The translations under genes were made by a program, and so were the position numbers. A stretch of 64,000 nt of DNA, taken from positions 3,162,001-3,226,000 of the forward strand of contig NZ_JNLQ01000002.1 of NCBI RefSeq assembly GCF_000703165.1, read 5' to 3'. How positions within the stretch are numbered: the first letter of the stretch is position 1; the number at the start of each line of letters is the position of its first letter. Below are positions 44,317-53,915 of this stretch, piece after piece. The notes under the pieces are model-generated. The model was given only the letters and a program-made list of their open reading frames with translations, had not been told where the DNA came from and made no database searches. The stretch is from Butyrivibrio sp. AE3004 (GTDB taxonomy: Bacteria > Bacillota > Clostridia > Lachnospirales > Lachnospiraceae).

Positions 44317-45192
44317 TTAATAACAGAGTATATCGCAGCCTGTCTCGGTAACAAGAACCTCAACTTCCCACTGTGCTGAAGGAGCACCGTCCTCTGTATA
44401 AACTGTCCAGTCATTCTCTTCGTCAACAAAAATGTTATCCGTTCCCATATTGATCATGGGCTCTATTGTAAATACCATTCCCGGAACCATGATCATCTCT
44501 GTTCCAGGCTTACTTACAAAGCTTACAAACGGCTCCTCATGGAATTCATTACCACAGCCGTGTCCACCGATTTCACGCACAACTGTATATCCGTTTTTTA
44601 AAGCATGCTGATGAACAGCATCGCCCATATTTCCTAGGGGAGTCCAAGGTATTACATTTTTTACCCCGATATCAACAGCTTCCTTTGTTACATCTACCAG
44701 TTTTTTCCATGCCGGATCCACATCTCCTATGCAAAACATTCGTGATGAATCCGAAAAATAGCCATTCAATATAGTAGAACAATCAACATTAATTATATCT
44801 CCATCCTGTAAAATATCATCGGGAGACGGGATACCATGACATACCATATCATTAATGGATGTACAAACACTTTTAGGAAATCCCTCATAATTTAGAGGCG
44901 CACAAATACCTCCCATTTTTCTTGTAACATCAGCAACGATATCATCTATATCCTGAGTTGACATACCTGCTTTTATTCTGTCACCAACTTCATCAAGACA
45001 TGCCATATTAATCCTGGCACTTGCCTTTATTCCTTCTATATCTTTTTCAGTCTTTAAAAGAGAACGTTTTGGAACTATTTTCCCTTCTCTCTGCAGACTA
45101 ATAATTTTTTCATCAAAAGCTTCATGGCAGGATTTGTATTTCTTTCCGCTTCCACACCAGCAAGGTGCATTTCTATCCATTTTTTTATACAT
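44317..45192 (-). CDS. map: Methionine aminopeptidase with SEC-C zinc motif
   Basis: A 291-residue type I methionine aminopeptidase. An N-terminal SEC-C zinc motif ('NAPCWCGSGKKYKSCH', residues about 8-23) precedes the pita-bread fold. Metal ligands are visible in 'DGDIINVDCSTILNGYFSD' (Asp pair), 'REIGGHGCGNEFHEEP' (His), 'VFTIEPMI' (Glu) and 'WEVEVLVT' (Glu). It removes the initiator Met. A second in-frame ATG (MDRNAP, 45180) is also possible as start. It is cotranscribed with metG. Confidence 0.95.
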   Translation of the reverse strand: MYKKMDRNAPCWCGSGKKYKSCHEAFDEKIISLQREGKIVPKRSLLKTEKDIEGIKASARINMACLDEVGDRIKAGMSTQDIDDIVADVTRKMGGICAPLNYEGFPKSVCTSINDMVCHGIPSPDDILQDGDIINVDCSTILNGYFSDSSRMFCIGDVDPAWKKLVDVTKEAVDIGVKNVIPWTPLGNMGDAVHQHALKNGYTVVREIGGHGCGNEFHEEPFVSFVSKPGTEMIMVPGMVFTIEPMINMGTDNIFVDEENDWTVYTEDGAPSAQWEVEVLVTETGCDILCY

Positions 45193-45272
45193 TTTCAGTA
45201 TTCGACCTTTCTCATCCTTAAAAGTTCACGTTTAAAGTCTATTATTTAGTATGCCTTTTAGGTTTGTTCTTG

Positions 45273-46829
45273 TCAACGAGCAGCTTCTTTTCCAATCTCC
45301 GATAAGGCCATTGCTGTAAGTAAATACATAAAAGTAGTGGCATAAACATGCTGAAAAAAGAAAATACTGCATGCCACATACCCTGAAAGCGACAAAAGAG
45401 CCATAAGTGCAAGCCTTGTTTTTCCTGCATTTTTCCATAATTTTGCAAAGGATGTGATAATAATTCCCATGTATGAGATGCAACCAACTATCCCATTTTC
45501 AATAAGCATGTTTAAATACTCATTATGAGCAACCATTAGATAAAAATTCCCGTACATAAGAATAAGCCTATCCTTAAGGTCTTCAAAAGAGTATATATTT
45601 TTTTCAAAGCACCCCTGCCCAAGGCCTACTATTTTTCGGACCGGGTTCATTCGCATAAATCCTGTAACGGCACATTTCCAGTTAAGACCTCTGTGTGTTC
45701 CCCAGTCATCGTCAAATCTAAGCATTCTTATATTTACCAGGGGTCCTGCCTTTTCGGGAGCCATAGTTACAATGACCATCATTACTATACCAGCCACAAG
45801 CGACATTCCCAATAATATTGAAACAACCGTAAAAATGTTTACCGCAAGGTGACTATTCCATTCTCTTTTATTTGAAAAGAAAATGTATGCATACGTAAGA
45901 ATTGCCATTACAATTATCAAAATACCAATATGAGATTTTATTAAAGTATTTACGGCATCATTTTCATCAACAAACACAAATCTTTCATGATATAACCTAA
46001 AAACAGCTACATACGTTATTTCCGCACTTATTCCCCAACCTAAGAGTATTTCAGAATATCTTTTTAAAAGATCCCTGTCTCTTATGCAAATCCCCAGTAA
46101 AACAAAGAATTCCGCAATCATAACCGGAAATGCAGTATCACTCCCTATCATCCATAAGGAAATAAAAAGAATCATATTTACGACAAAAACAATCCCTCTT
46201 ACTACTTTATTTTTTTCGTAAATGTATATACCCATACAGCATCCCATAAGACATGCTACGTACATTGTTGCCCAGTTTGTCTGTCCTAGTGTGGAAATAA
46301 ATCCGGGGTACTTGTTTCCCATGTCAATCGGGTATATATCAAACCTGTTCAGAATTGTAAGGAGACTTGTCGTACTTATGCCAAAGAGAGCTGCCCACCA
46401 GATTATTTTCTTTTCTTTATAATAGTAGTAAACCAACAGCGTTGAAAACAGTATCAGCAGTTGCGAAAAGACCCCCATGTGCCAGCTGCCATTTCCCTCA
46501 AAAGATGTTTTTCGATCTATAGAAAATACAAAAGTAACTATATTAAAAAGCAGATGCAAGAGAATGAATGTTAAAGGAATGTCAGGCTTTTTCCTTATAT
46601 TTCTGCCCTTTAAGCAGATGGTTTCAAATGTAAAAAAAACACCTCCGCACAGTATAATAAATGCCACTGATAAAAATCTGAATACCGAATATTTGGCGTT
46701 TGCTATATCTGCATATCCGTTCTGTTTATATAACGGAAGTAATACAAACAATAAAATTAAATAAATATGTGTAATATCAGCTCCAAAATCATGAATTACC
46801 TGTTCTGTAGAATTCTTAGTCTGTTTCAA
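45273..46829 (-). CDS. O-antigen ligase/polymerase-like membrane protein
   Basis: A 518-residue integral membrane protein with about 11-12 helices. The large external loop near residue 400 ends in 'YLMVAHNEYLNMLIENGIVG', the signature of the Wzy/WaaL (PF04932) family, preceded by 'KIVGLGQGCFEKN'. Such proteins join or polymerise surface polysaccharide or attach glycans to proteins. No other glycan genes are adjacent, so its substrate is unclear. The start is TTG at 46829 behind GGGGTGAT. It lies 80 bp before map but I see no terminator between. Confidence 0.85.
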   Translation of the reverse strand: MKQTKNSTEQVIHDFGADITHIYLILLFVLLPLYKQNGYADIANAKYSVFRFLSVAFIILCGGVFFTFETICLKGRNIRKKPDIPLTFILLHLLFNIVTFVFSIDRKTSFEGNGSWHMGVFSQLLILFSTLLVYYYYKEKKIIWWAALFGISTTSLLTILNRFDIYPIDMGNKYPGFISTLGQTNWATMYVACLMGCCMGIYIYEKNKVVRGIVFVVNMILFISLWMIGSDTAFPVMIAEFFVLLGICIRDRDLLKRYSEILLGWGISAEITYVAVFRLYHERFVFVDENDAVNTLIKSHIGILIIVMAILTYAYIFFSNKREWNSHLAVNIFTVVSILLGMSLVAGIVMMVIVTMAPEKAGPLVNIRMLRFDDDWGTHRGLNWKCAVTGFMRMNPVRKIVGLGQGCFEKNIYSFEDLKDRLILMYGNFYLMVAHNEYLNMLIENGIVGCISYMGIIITSFAKLWKNAGKTRLALMALLSLSGYVACSIFFFQHVYATTFMYLLTAMALSEIGKEAAR

Positions 46830-46883
46830 TGTGTATCACCCCGTATTTCTCTTTTTCCATGCAAAAATATTATAACTACACAG

Positions 46884-46916
46884 AAAAATGCAGGCAAGAA
46901 TTACTCTCTACCTGCA
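46884..46916 (-). terminator. Terminator of the small zinc protein gene
   Basis: TGCAGG (46889-46894) pairs with CCTGCA (46911-46916), followed on the minus strand by five T residues. The stem is short, so strength is uncertain. Confidence 0.6.
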
Positions 46917-46965
46917 TTATAATTATATAAGTTCAATTAGTTTTTATTCAAAAACTTATGTATTA

Positions 46966-47205
46966 TTATTTTCCTCCCGGAATCTTATATGACTTATGTA
47001 ATTGAAGATTTTCACAATCAGGAGGTGAATTTACCAGTGAATCATTTCTCACTTTACAAGCGGCATTTCTGCAATCCCTACATCTGTAACCGGAATGATT
47101 TGAATACATTTTTTTGCATTCAAGCGAACAGAATGCATGGTTACTCTCTCTTGCCGTAAACATTCTGCCACAATTCATACAAATATTCCTTACATTGTGA
47201 GCCAT
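46966..47205 (-). CDS. Small Cys-rich zinc-ribbon protein
   Basis: Start set at ATG 47205 (MAHNVRN) because AGGGGTGAT is directly upstream. The 79-residue protein has eight Cys: 'ICMNCGRMF', 'HAFCSLECKKMYSNH', 'YRCRDCRNAACK' and 'PPDC', enough for two zinc sites. The first pair of motifs resembles FCS/MYM-like treble-clef fingers. I do not recognise a family. It has its own terminator and is flanked by the glycan ligase gene and rpe. It may bind nucleic acid or protein; the role is unknown. Confidence 0.75.
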   Translation of the reverse strand: MAHNVRNICMNCGRMFTARESNHAFCSLECKKMYSNHSGYRCRDCRNAACKVRNDSLVNSPPDCENLQLHKSYKIPGGK

Positions 47206-47392
47206 AGTATCACCCCTGCCTAAATTGCAGATAATCCGAAATGAAATCACTTAAACAGCCACATTACTACAACCATATTATAAGATATTCAACTTATCTA
47301 TAATCAGTATTTAGAGAAAGTTTATAGAAAGTTAAGTTTATCATTACTATTCATGGATATATCTGCTGTTCCTTAGACATCCGATACTAATA

Positions 47393-48043
47393 TTATCTCA
47401 TTTCACCAATCAGGGCTTTTACATTCTCTGTAATATTTCCATTAAACACTGCTGAACCTGCTACAATTACATTAGCTCCGGCCTCAACAGGTACATGAAT
47501 GTTGTTTATTGTCACACCGCCATCAATTTCAATATCAGTATTTAATCCCATCTCGGTTATCATTTTTCTGGTAGCAACAATTTTCTCAGTACATTCATCA
47601 ATATATTTTTGCCCGCCAAATCCCGGTTCAACTGTCATTATAAGAACCATGTCCAGATGTTCAAGATACGGCCTTAGTGCATAAACTGATGTTTTAGGTT
47701 TAATTGACATTCCGGCCTTTTTTCCGCAACTGTGAATTTTGTCGATAACTTCTCTCGGGTCAGAAGCAGCCTCAACATGAAAAGTAATTATGTCTGCTCC
47801 GCTTTCAGCAAACTCTTCTATATAACGTATCGGTTCTTCAATCATTAAATGAACATCATAGATTTGATTTGATGCTTTACGGATAGATTTAAGTACAGGC
47901 AATCCAAATGATATTGAAGGGACAAATATGCCATCCATAACATCAAAATGAAGATATTGCGCTCCTGCTTCCTCTGTTTTTGCTATCTGTTCCCCCAGTA
48001 TTGTAAAATCCGCTGATAAAATGGATGGTGCTAAAATATTCAT
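47393..48043 (-). CDS. rpe: Ribulose-phosphate 3-epimerase
   Basis: Start set at ATG 48043 (MNILAPSILSADF), the standard family start, with GGAG 13 bases upstream; the frame is open 42 more codons through a terminator hairpin. The 216-residue TIM barrel has 'YLHFDVMDGIFVPSISFG', 'DVHLMIEEP', 'VLIMTVEPGFGGQKYI' and 'DIEIDGGVTINN'. It interconverts ribulose-5-phosphate and xylulose-5-phosphate, feeding transketolase. It follows the transketolase genes on the same strand, beyond a hairpin. Confidence 0.96.
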   Translation of the reverse strand: MNILAPSILSADFTILGEQIAKTEEAGAQYLHFDVMDGIFVPSISFGLPVLKSIRKASNQIYDVHLMIEEPIRYIEEFAESGADIITFHVEAASDPREVIDKIHSCGKKAGMSIKPKTSVYALRPYLEHLDMVLIMTVEPGFGGQKYIDECTEKIVATRKMITEMGLNTDIEIDGGVTINNIHVPVEAGANVIVAGSAVFNGNITENVKALIGEMR

Positions 48044-48111
48044 ATTTTGCAATTCTCCGTAAATGATAAAAATGTTTCTTATCATCTGTTTTATAATCTC
48101 AAAACAAGCAA

Positions 48112-48140
48112 CAGCCCACATATACCATATATGTGGGCTG
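48112..48140 (-). terminator. Hairpin after the transketolase genes
   Basis: A perfect 13-bp stem, CAGCCCACATATA (48112-48124) with its complement (48128-48140) and a three-base loop, is followed on the minus strand by the weak T tract TTGCTTGTTTTG. It may only partly stop transcription before rpe. Confidence 0.7.
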
Positions 48141-48212
48141 CGAGTCAAGCCAAATGGATACGCTGTCATATCTGTTTGACATATGCTTTCGCAAGAATAA
48201 ATCTTAAGCTAA

Positions 48213-49154
48213 TCATTTCAAAAATTCTTTAACAGAATTATATACGCCCTCACCATCAAGGCCATACTTCTTAACAAGATCACCTGCTGATCCTGACTCA
48301 CCGTAACGATCCTGCATGCCGATCTTCTTTACAACTGTAGGGCATTCCTCTGCAAGTACATCGCATACAGCACTACCTAGTCCGCCGATTACAGAATGCT
48401 CTTCCACTGTAACAACTTTTCCGGTTTTCTTCGCTGTTGCTACAACAAGCTCTCTATCAATAGGCTTTATTGTGCAGATGTTTATAACTTCTGCGCTTAC
48501 ACCTTCAGCTGCAAGCTTCTCAGCAGCTTCAAGAGCTGAACCAACGCCGATGCCGGTTGCAATAATACTTACATCTGTACCCTCACGAAGAACTGTTCCT
48601 TTACCAAGTTCAAACTTGTAATCAGGTCTGTCATTAACTACAGGACAAGCTGCACGTCCGAAACGGATATATACAGGACCTTCATGCTCAGCTGCTGCGC
48701 GAACACAAGCTCTTGCCTCAATATCATCTGCAGGACACATAACTACCATACCCGGGATTGTACGCATAAGCGCAAGATCCTCGTTACACTGATGGCTTGC
48801 TCCATCTTCACCAACTGTGATTCCGGCATGTGTACCACCAATCTTTACATTGAGATGGGGATATCCGATTGAATTACGAACCTGCTCAAAAGCACGTCCG
48901 GTTGCAAACATTGCGAATGTGCTGACAAAAGGAATCTTTCCTGTTGTTGCAAGTCCTGCTGCTATACCCATCATGTTGCACTCTGCGATACCACAGTCGA
49001 TATGACGATCGGGGAATTCCTTTTTAAACCAGCCTGTTCTGGTTGCTGCTGCAAGGTCTGCATCAAGTACAACCACCTTGTCATTAACCTTTGCAAGCTC
49101 TATAAGTTCTTTACCATAGCTATCTCTGGTAGCTATCTTCTTAACTTCGCTCAT
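48213..49154 (-). CDS. Transketolase, C-terminal subunit
   Basis: A 313-residue protein equal to the C-terminal half of transketolase: pyrimidine-binding domain ('DLAAATRTGWFKKEFPDRHI', 'GIAECNMMGIAAGLATTGK', 'GGTHAGITVGEDGASHQCNE') and C-terminal domain ('VEEHSVIGGLGSAV'). Together with the N-terminal subunit encoded just before it, it transfers two-carbon units between sugar phosphates. AGGAGG precedes ATG 49154, 13 bp after the first subunit. Split transketolases are usual in Clostridia. Confidence 0.95.
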   Translation of the reverse strand: MSEVKKIATRDSYGKELIELAKVNDKVVVLDADLAAATRTGWFKKEFPDRHIDCGIAECNMMGIAAGLATTGKIPFVSTFAMFATGRAFEQVRNSIGYPHLNVKIGGTHAGITVGEDGASHQCNEDLALMRTIPGMVVMCPADDIEARACVRAAAEHEGPVYIRFGRAACPVVNDRPDYKFELGKGTVLREGTDVSIIATGIGVGSALEAAEKLAAEGVSAEVINICTIKPIDRELVVATAKKTGKVVTVEEHSVIGGLGSAVCDVLAEECPTVVKKIGMQDRYGESGSAGDLVKKYGLDGEGVYNSVKEFLK

Positions 49155-49167
49155 TTTAACCTCCTAC

Positions 49168-50001
49168 TTACGCTTCAAGTGCCTGTCCGATCTTTTCAAG
49201 ATCTTCCATAGCCTTTGCATACTCTTCATCATTAGGTGCTACACCATGCCATGAAACCTGATTTTCCATAAAGGATACACCCTTACCCTTTGTTGAGTGT
49301 GCAATGATTGCAGTAGGCTGACCCTTTGTTTCTCTGGCTTCCTTGAAAGCTGCTCTGATAGCATCAAAATCATGTGCATCTATATTGATTACATGGAAGT
49401 TAAATGCTTCAAACTTTTTGTCAATAGGATAAGGTGAGCAAACCTGATCAACAGGTCCGTCAATCTGAAGACCGTTGTTATCTACAATAACAACAAGGTT
49501 ATCAAGCTTTCTGAAACCGGCAAACATTGCTGCTTCCCAAACCTGACCCTCTTCAATCTCACCATCACCCAAAAGGGTATATGTTCTGAAATCTTTATTA
49601 TCAAGCTTTGCAGAAAGAGCCATACCGCAAGCAACTGAAATACCCTGTCCGAGTGAACCTGATGACATATCCAGTCCGGGAAGATACTGCATGCTGGGAT
49701 GTCCCTGAAGTCTTGAGCCAAGCTTTCTGAGTGTCTTTAGCTCCTCTACCGGGAAATATCCACGCTGAGCCATTACTGAATAAAGACCGGGTGCTGTATG
49801 TCCTTTTGAAAGTACAAAACGATCACGATCTGCCTTTACAGGGTCCTTAGGATCGATGTTCATTTCTTCAAAATACAGATATGTATAAATATCTGCTGCT
49901 GACAGTGATCCGCCCGGGTGTCCGGCACCTGCTGCATGAACCGCTGTGACTATGCCCTTGCGGACTTCGTTTGCAATTTTCTGCAATTCTTTGTTCGTCA
50001 T
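49168..50001 (-). CDS. Transketolase, N-terminal subunit
   Basis: A 277-residue protein equal to the thiamine diphosphate-binding half of transketolase: 'GAGHPGGSLSAADIYTYL', 'DRFVLSKGHTAPGLYSV', and the TPP motif 'LLGDGEIEEGQVWEAAMFAG...NN' ending in 'VIVDNNGLQIDGP'. It forms the active enzyme with the next gene product. GGAGGA precedes ATG 50001. It follows araD by 201 bp, a spacer holding three hairpins, so it may have its own promoter. Confidence 0.95.
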   Translation of the reverse strand: MTNKELQKIANEVRKGIVTAVHAAGAGHPGGSLSAADIYTYLYFEEMNIDPKDPVKADRDRFVLSKGHTAPGLYSVMAQRGYFPVEELKTLRKLGSRLQGHPSMQYLPGLDMSSGSLGQGISVACGMALSAKLDNKDFRTYTLLGDGEIEEGQVWEAAMFAGFRKLDNLVVIVDNNGLQIDGPVDQVCSPYPIDKKFEAFNFHVINIDAHDFDAIRAAFKEARETKGQPTAIIAHSTKGKGVSFMENQVSWHGVAPNDEEYAKAMEDLEKIGQALEA

Positions 50002-50042
50002 AATTCCTCCACTTCCTTTTTACAATATCTTTAAAATTTGAA

Positions 50043-50168
50043 GTTATGTTCCGCATAATGCGGCATAACGTATTTGAACCATGAAGTATGCCGGGCGGGG
50101 TAATTTCCAGCCCGGCGATTACTAATTTAGCATAATTAAAAATATGAGTCTACCGCATTTTTTGCGGT
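50043..50168 (-). other. Hairpins between araD and the transketolase genes
   Basis: Three stem-loops occupy the 201-bp spacer: GTTATG-tt-CCGCA with TGCGG-c-ATAAC (50043-50069), GCCGGGC with GCCCGGC (50090-50116), and ACCGCA with TGCGGT (50152-50168). None has a strong T run on the minus strand. They could weaken read-through from araD or form a leader of the transketolase message. Confidence 0.5.
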
Positions 50169-50202
50169 GTTTTTGTTAAAAAATGCTTTTATATAAATAT
50201 TT

Positions 50203-50898
50203 CTATTTTTGTCCATAATAAGCATTAGCACCATGTTTTCTGTAATAGTGCTTATCCTGAAGTTCCATAGGTGCAGGCATAACTCTTGGATTAATAACTT
50301 CACATCTGTATGCCATTTTTGCAACCTCTTCCGTTACTACAGCATTGTGAACAGCTTCATGTGCATCCTTGCCCCAGGAAAAGACTCCGTGATTTTTACA
50401 CAGAACAGCGGGAACCGCTATAGGATCCTTACCCATTCTGTTGAATTCGTTAACAATAAGATGTCCTGTGTTCTCCTCGTACGCATCTTCAATCTCATCT
50501 TTGTTAAGGCATCTGACACAAGGAATTTCTCCATAAAAATAATCTGCATGTGTTGTACCATAGCACGGAATTGATCTTCCTGCCTGTGCCCAGCTTGTTG
50601 CATAGGACGAATGTGTATGCACTACACCGCCAACCTCTTTAAAAGCCTTGTAAATCTCTACATGGGTTGGTGTATCGGAGGAAGGATTGAGCTTTCCTTC
50701 AACCTTTTCTCCATCAAGGTTCATGACAACCATATCATCCGGAGTCATTGTTTCATAATCAACACCGCTTGGCTTAATAACAAAAAGACCTGATTCTCTG
50801 TCAATAGCACTCACATTTCCCCATGTGAATGTTACAAGCCCGTATTTAGGAAGCAAAATGTTCGCTTCGTATACTTTCTTTTTAAGTTCTTCTAACAT
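50203..50898 (-). CDS. araD: L-ribulose-5-phosphate 4-epimerase
   Basis: Start set at ATG 50898 (MLEELKKK) because AAGGAG is just upstream. The 231-residue class II aldolase-fold protein has '[20 protein letters not shown]', zinc-binding His in '[18 protein letters not shown]' and a further His in '[17 protein letters not shown]'. It converts L-ribulose-5-phosphate to D-xylulose-5-phosphate, the last step of arabinose catabolism before transketolase. It is the second gene of an araR-kinase-araD run and lies 67 bp after the kinase. Confidence 0.96.
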   Translation of the reverse strand: MLEELKKKVYEANILLPKYGLVTFTWGNVSAIDRESGLFVIKPSGVDYETMTPDDMVVMNLDGEKVEGKLNPSSDTPTHVEIYKAFKEVGGVVHTHSSYATSWAQAGRSIPCYGTTHADYFYGEIPCVRCLNKDEIEDAYEENTGHLIVNEFNRMGKDPIAVPAVLCKNHGVFSWGKDAHEAVHNAVVTEEVAKMAYRCEVINPRVMPAPMELQDKHYYRKHGANAYYGQK

Positions 50899-50965
50899 TT
50901 TTATCTCCTTTTTGAAAATCCCCTGTTTCATTTAAGCTAATAATGTCACAGCAAAACTGCTGCTT

Positions 50966-52561
50966 TTAAGAAATCGCATTTACTGCAGCTCTTTCAATTT
51001 CAAGACCTGCCTTATAATCCAGCATAAATTTATCAAAGCCTTTAACGTCCTCATCTACAGGATCGCAGGTTTCCACTTTTCCTTCTTTGAAAACCTTATT
51101 GTTAAGATACTGTTCAAGTGTCTCTCCATCCTGCTTATTAAGCATAAAGCCTGCAAGAATTGCCTGACCCCAAGGACCACCTTCACCTGCTGTCTCCATA
51201 AGTTTTATTGGTGTGTCAAGTGCTGCTGCCATTACCCTGTCACCAACACCTCGGATTTTAAAGAAGCCACCCTGTCCAAAGAAGAAATCTGCCTTAACAT
51301 TCTCTTCTTTCATAAGAATATCATTACCAACCTTTAATGCTCCAAGCGCAGTGTAAAGATGTGTTCTCATAAAGTTTGCAAGGTTCATCTTAGCATCAGG
51401 TCTTCTGACAAACAGTGGTCTTCCTTCATTGAAACCGGTAATACTCTCCCCGGAAAAATAATTGTATGCAAGAAGTCCGCCACAATCCGCATCGCCCTCC
51501 ATTGCTTTTCTGTAAAGTGTTCCATACAATGTATCATCGTCTATATCTGAGCCTGTAGCCTTTGCAAATTCTCTGAAAAGTCCAACATAAGCATTTAAGT
51601 CAGATGTACAGTTGTTGCAGTGAACCATAGCTACCTGTTCACCCGAAGGTGTTGTTACAAGATCAAGCTCAGGATATGCTTTTGAAAGATCATGCTCAAG
51701 TACAACCATTGAAAATACTGATGTTCCGGCTGAGATATTACCTGTTCTCACCCCAACGGAGTTTGTAGCAACCATGCCTGTTCCCGCATCTCCCTCAGGA
51801 GGACAAACCGGTATACCTGCCTCAAGCGTTCCTGTAGGATCCAGTTTTTTAGCACCTTCAGTTGTAAGTTCACCTGCCTTTGCACCTGCTGGAAGTGACT
51901 TTGGAAGAATGTCACGAAGTTTAAAGGAAAAGCCTTTCTCTTTGGTAAGTTCATCAAACTGACCAACCATTTTTTCGTTATAGTCGCATGTAGCTGAATC
52001 AATCGGGAACATTCCTGATGCATCACCCACTCCAAGCACCTTCTCGCCGGTAAGCTGCCAATGAATATATCCTGCAAGAGTTGTAAAGAAATCAACTTTT
52101 TCCACATGCTCTTCCCCATTAAGCATTGCCTGATACAGATGAGCAATACTCCAACGCTGAGGAATATGATAACCAAACAATTCTGTAAGTTCATCAGATG
52201 CTTTTTCTGTAATAGTATTTCTCCATGTTCGGAAAGGAACGAGAAGATTTCCATCTTTATCAAAAGCCATGTAGCCATGCATCATTGCAGAAAATCCCAT
52301 GGCGCCGATTGTGGTAAGCTTTTCACCATACTGTTTTTCCACATCTTCAACCAGACCTTTATAGCAGTCTTGAAGACCGTTCCAGATATCATCCAAAGTA
52401 TATGTCCAAATGCCATTATCAAGTCTGTTTTCCCAACTGTGTGAACCCTGTGCGATCGGATTATTGTCCATATCTGTAAGAACAGCTTTTATTCTTGTTG
52501 ATCCAAACTCAATTCCCAATAGTGTTTTGCCATCTGCGATGGCCTGTTTTGCATTTCCCAT
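50966..52561 (-). CDS. FGGY-family carbohydrate kinase (probable ribulokinase)
   Basis: A 531-residue two-domain sugar kinase. '[20 protein letters not shown]' is the first phosphate-binding motif, '[17 protein letters not shown]' the sugar-pocket region, '[14 protein letters not shown]' carries the catalytic Asp, and '[15 protein letters not shown]' the adenosine motif. Position beside araD and araR suggests L-ribulokinase; xylulokinase cannot be excluded from sequence alone. It differs from the classical B. subtilis AraB layout. AAGGAG precedes ATG 52561, 57 bp after araR. Confidence 0.88.
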   Translation of the reverse strand: MGNAKQAIADGKTLLGIEFGSTRIKAVLTDMDNNPIAQGSHSWENRLDNGIWTYTLDDIWNGLQDCYKGLVEDVEKQYGEKLTTIGAMGFSAMMHGYMAFDKDGNLLVPFRTWRNTITEKASDELTELFGYHIPQRWSIAHLYQAMLNGEEHVEKVDFFTTLAGYIHWQLTGEKVLGVGDASGMFPIDSATCDYNEKMVGQFDELTKEKGFSFKLRDILPKSLPAGAKAGELTTEGAKKLDPTGTLEAGIPVCPPEGDAGTGMVATNSVGVRTGNISAGTSVFSMVVLEHDLSKAYPELDLVTTPSGEQVAMVHCNNCTSDLNAYVGLFREFAKATGSDIDDDTLYGTLYRKAMEGDADCGGLLAYNYFSGESITGFNEGRPLFVRRPDAKMNLANFMRTHLYTALGALKVGNDILMKEENVKADFFFGQGGFFKIRGVGDRVMAAALDTPIKLMETAGEGGPWGQAILAGFMLNKQDGETLEQYLNNKVFKEGKVETCDPVDEDVKGFDKFMLDYKAGLEIERAAVNAIS

Positions 52562-52618
52562 ACTAGTCTCTCCTTTTTTCCTCGCCCGGGGCGATTAAGT
52601 ATTTTTATAAATTCTGAG

Positions 52619-53716
52619 CTATTTTATTGCTCTTACTGAACCTCTGACAGTTATTTCCTCATCAAATTCATATGTAGCCGAAAAACCGGGATGATGAATA
52701 AGTCTGATAAGATTGTCTGCTGCCCTCTCACCAAGCTTCTCCTTAGGATGCGGAATAGAATCTAACGGAGGTCTGGTATACTTTGCCAAATCGGAATCAT
52801 CCATGCTGACAATTGATATTTCATCCGGAATCCTTATTCCATTCTCCTTAAGAATCTCCATTACCATGGAAGCCATTTCATCGTTATAGCAAAAAACTGC
52901 CGTGCATCCTGAAAGTCTCGCCCAGATCTTATCCTTTATAAGCTCTTCTCTTTTCAAATCCTCTGTATCAAGCCAGATAATATTTGCATCTTCCGGTGAA
53001 ATACCTCTCTCGGAAATCGCCTCCTGATATCCGCTGTATCTGTCGAACCCCTGTCTGTCATCAAGTTTCAAAACACAGCCAATTTTCGTATGTCCGTTAT
53101 CCAACAGGCTTTTTACCGCTTTGTAAGCACACTTTTTATCATTCATTGAAACATGCGGTATATTTCTATTGCTCTCAGGGTCCCATATACCCGATAGCTC
53201 CGGATAATAGCTGTTCATAAAAAGAATCGGGATTCTCATACCCGATATCTTCAGCAAAAGATCCGTATTGGGTGTAGGCAAAGCGCTTCTTGTAGGCTCC
53301 AGTATAATTCCCGCTACTTCATCCTTTTCTATAATTTCCGAAAGTATCTCCCGTTCCCTTATTGACGAATTGTTTGTAAAGAAAAGTTGTACAGAATAAC
53401 CCAGTTCTCGCAACTTATTCTCTATTCCCTGTATTGTCTTTGGAAATATGTAACTATCCACATAAGTTGTTATAACTGCTATTCTGTTACGCTCTCCGCT
53501 TCTTACTCTTTCATCCGTGACATAAGTTCCGCTTCCGCGCTCTGCAGTAAGAATACCTTCCTGTACAAGTATTCCTATAGCATGCCTGACTGTCTGTCTG
53601 CTTATATTAAATTGTACACAAAGGTCATTCTCTGACGGTATCTTATCTCCCGGTGATAACGTACCACTACTCACCTGCTTAGTGATCCAGTCTACAACCT
53701 CCTGATATTTTGCCAC
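52619..53716 (-). CDS. araR: AraR-like arabinose repressor (GntR head, LacI-type body)
   Basis: Start set at GTG 53716 (VAKYQEVV) because GGAGGGG lies just upstream and the protein then opens like AraR; an upstream ATG has no ribosome site. The 365-residue protein has a GntR winged helix (about 1-70, 'IPSENDLCVQFNISRQTVRH') and a LacI/GalR sugar-binding domain ('RIAVITTYVDSYIFPKTIQG', 'VFCYNDEMASMVMEIL', 'ISIVSMDDSDLA'). This fusion is diagnostic of AraR, which releases its operators on binding arabinose. It is the first gene of the ara run and has candidate operators at its own promoter. Confidence 0.94.
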   Translation of the reverse strand: MAKYQEVVDWITKQVSSGTLSPGDKIPSENDLCVQFNISRQTVRHAIGILVQEGILTAERGSGTYVTDERVRSGERNRIAVITTYVDSYIFPKTIQGIENKLRELGYSVQLFFTNNSSIREREILSEIIEKDEVAGIILEPTRSALPTPNTDLLLKISGMRIPILFMNSYYPELSGIWDPESNRNIPHVSMNDKKCAYKAVKSLLDNGHTKIGCVLKLDDRQGFDRYSGYQEAISERGISPEDANIIWLDTEDLKREELIKDKIWARLSGCTAVFCYNDEMASMVMEILKENGIRIPDEISIVSMDDSDLAKYTRPPLDSIPHPKEKLGERAADNLIRLIHHPGFSATYEFDEEITVRGSVRAIK

Positions 53717-53787
53717 GTATTCCCCTCCGAAAAGGATGTTCTGCATTAACATTGATAATAATTCAATGAACTACGAACATACTATTA

Positions 53788-53904
53788 CACCTGACATTCA
53801 TAATTATGTCCGGTGATTACATATATCATATCCAAGTTGTATAGACTGGTCAATCAAATTTGTATTGTGATTTTGTACAAGTTTTCAAAGTTGTATATGT
53901 ACAA
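53788..53904 (-). promoter_or_regulatory. araR promoter and candidate operators
   Basis: On the minus strand TTGACC (53853-53848) and TATGAT (53830-53825) are 17 bases apart. Around them lie sequences like AraR half-sites: TTGTATATGTACAA (53891-53904), TTGTACAA (53873-53880), ATTTGTAT (53858-53865), and TTGTATAG (53837-53844) within the promoter spacer. Downstream in the leader is a 10-bp inverted repeat with one mismatch, CACCTGACAT (53788-53797) and ATGTCCGGTG (53806-53815). Autoregulation by AraR is inferred. Confidence 0.65.
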
Positions 53905-53915
53905 GTTGACCTTTA

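Noticed and set aside
44286..45272. T-box or SAM riboswitch before metG/map
   Set aside because: The spacers are only 31 and 80 bases and contain no T-box motif or specifier-type structure.
45232..45487. Two overlapping ~80-residue frames at the end of the glycan-ligase gene
   Set aside because: Both are alternative frames of the membrane protein, with no ribosome site of their own.
48112..48140. Mobile-element end or attachment site
   Set aside because: The long palindrome stands alone with no paired copy or transposase; a terminator explains it.
48044..48169. N-terminal extension of ribulose-phosphate epimerase
   Set aside because: It would be translated through the terminator hairpin at 48112-48140 and lacks a ribosome site; MNILAPSILSADF is the normal start.
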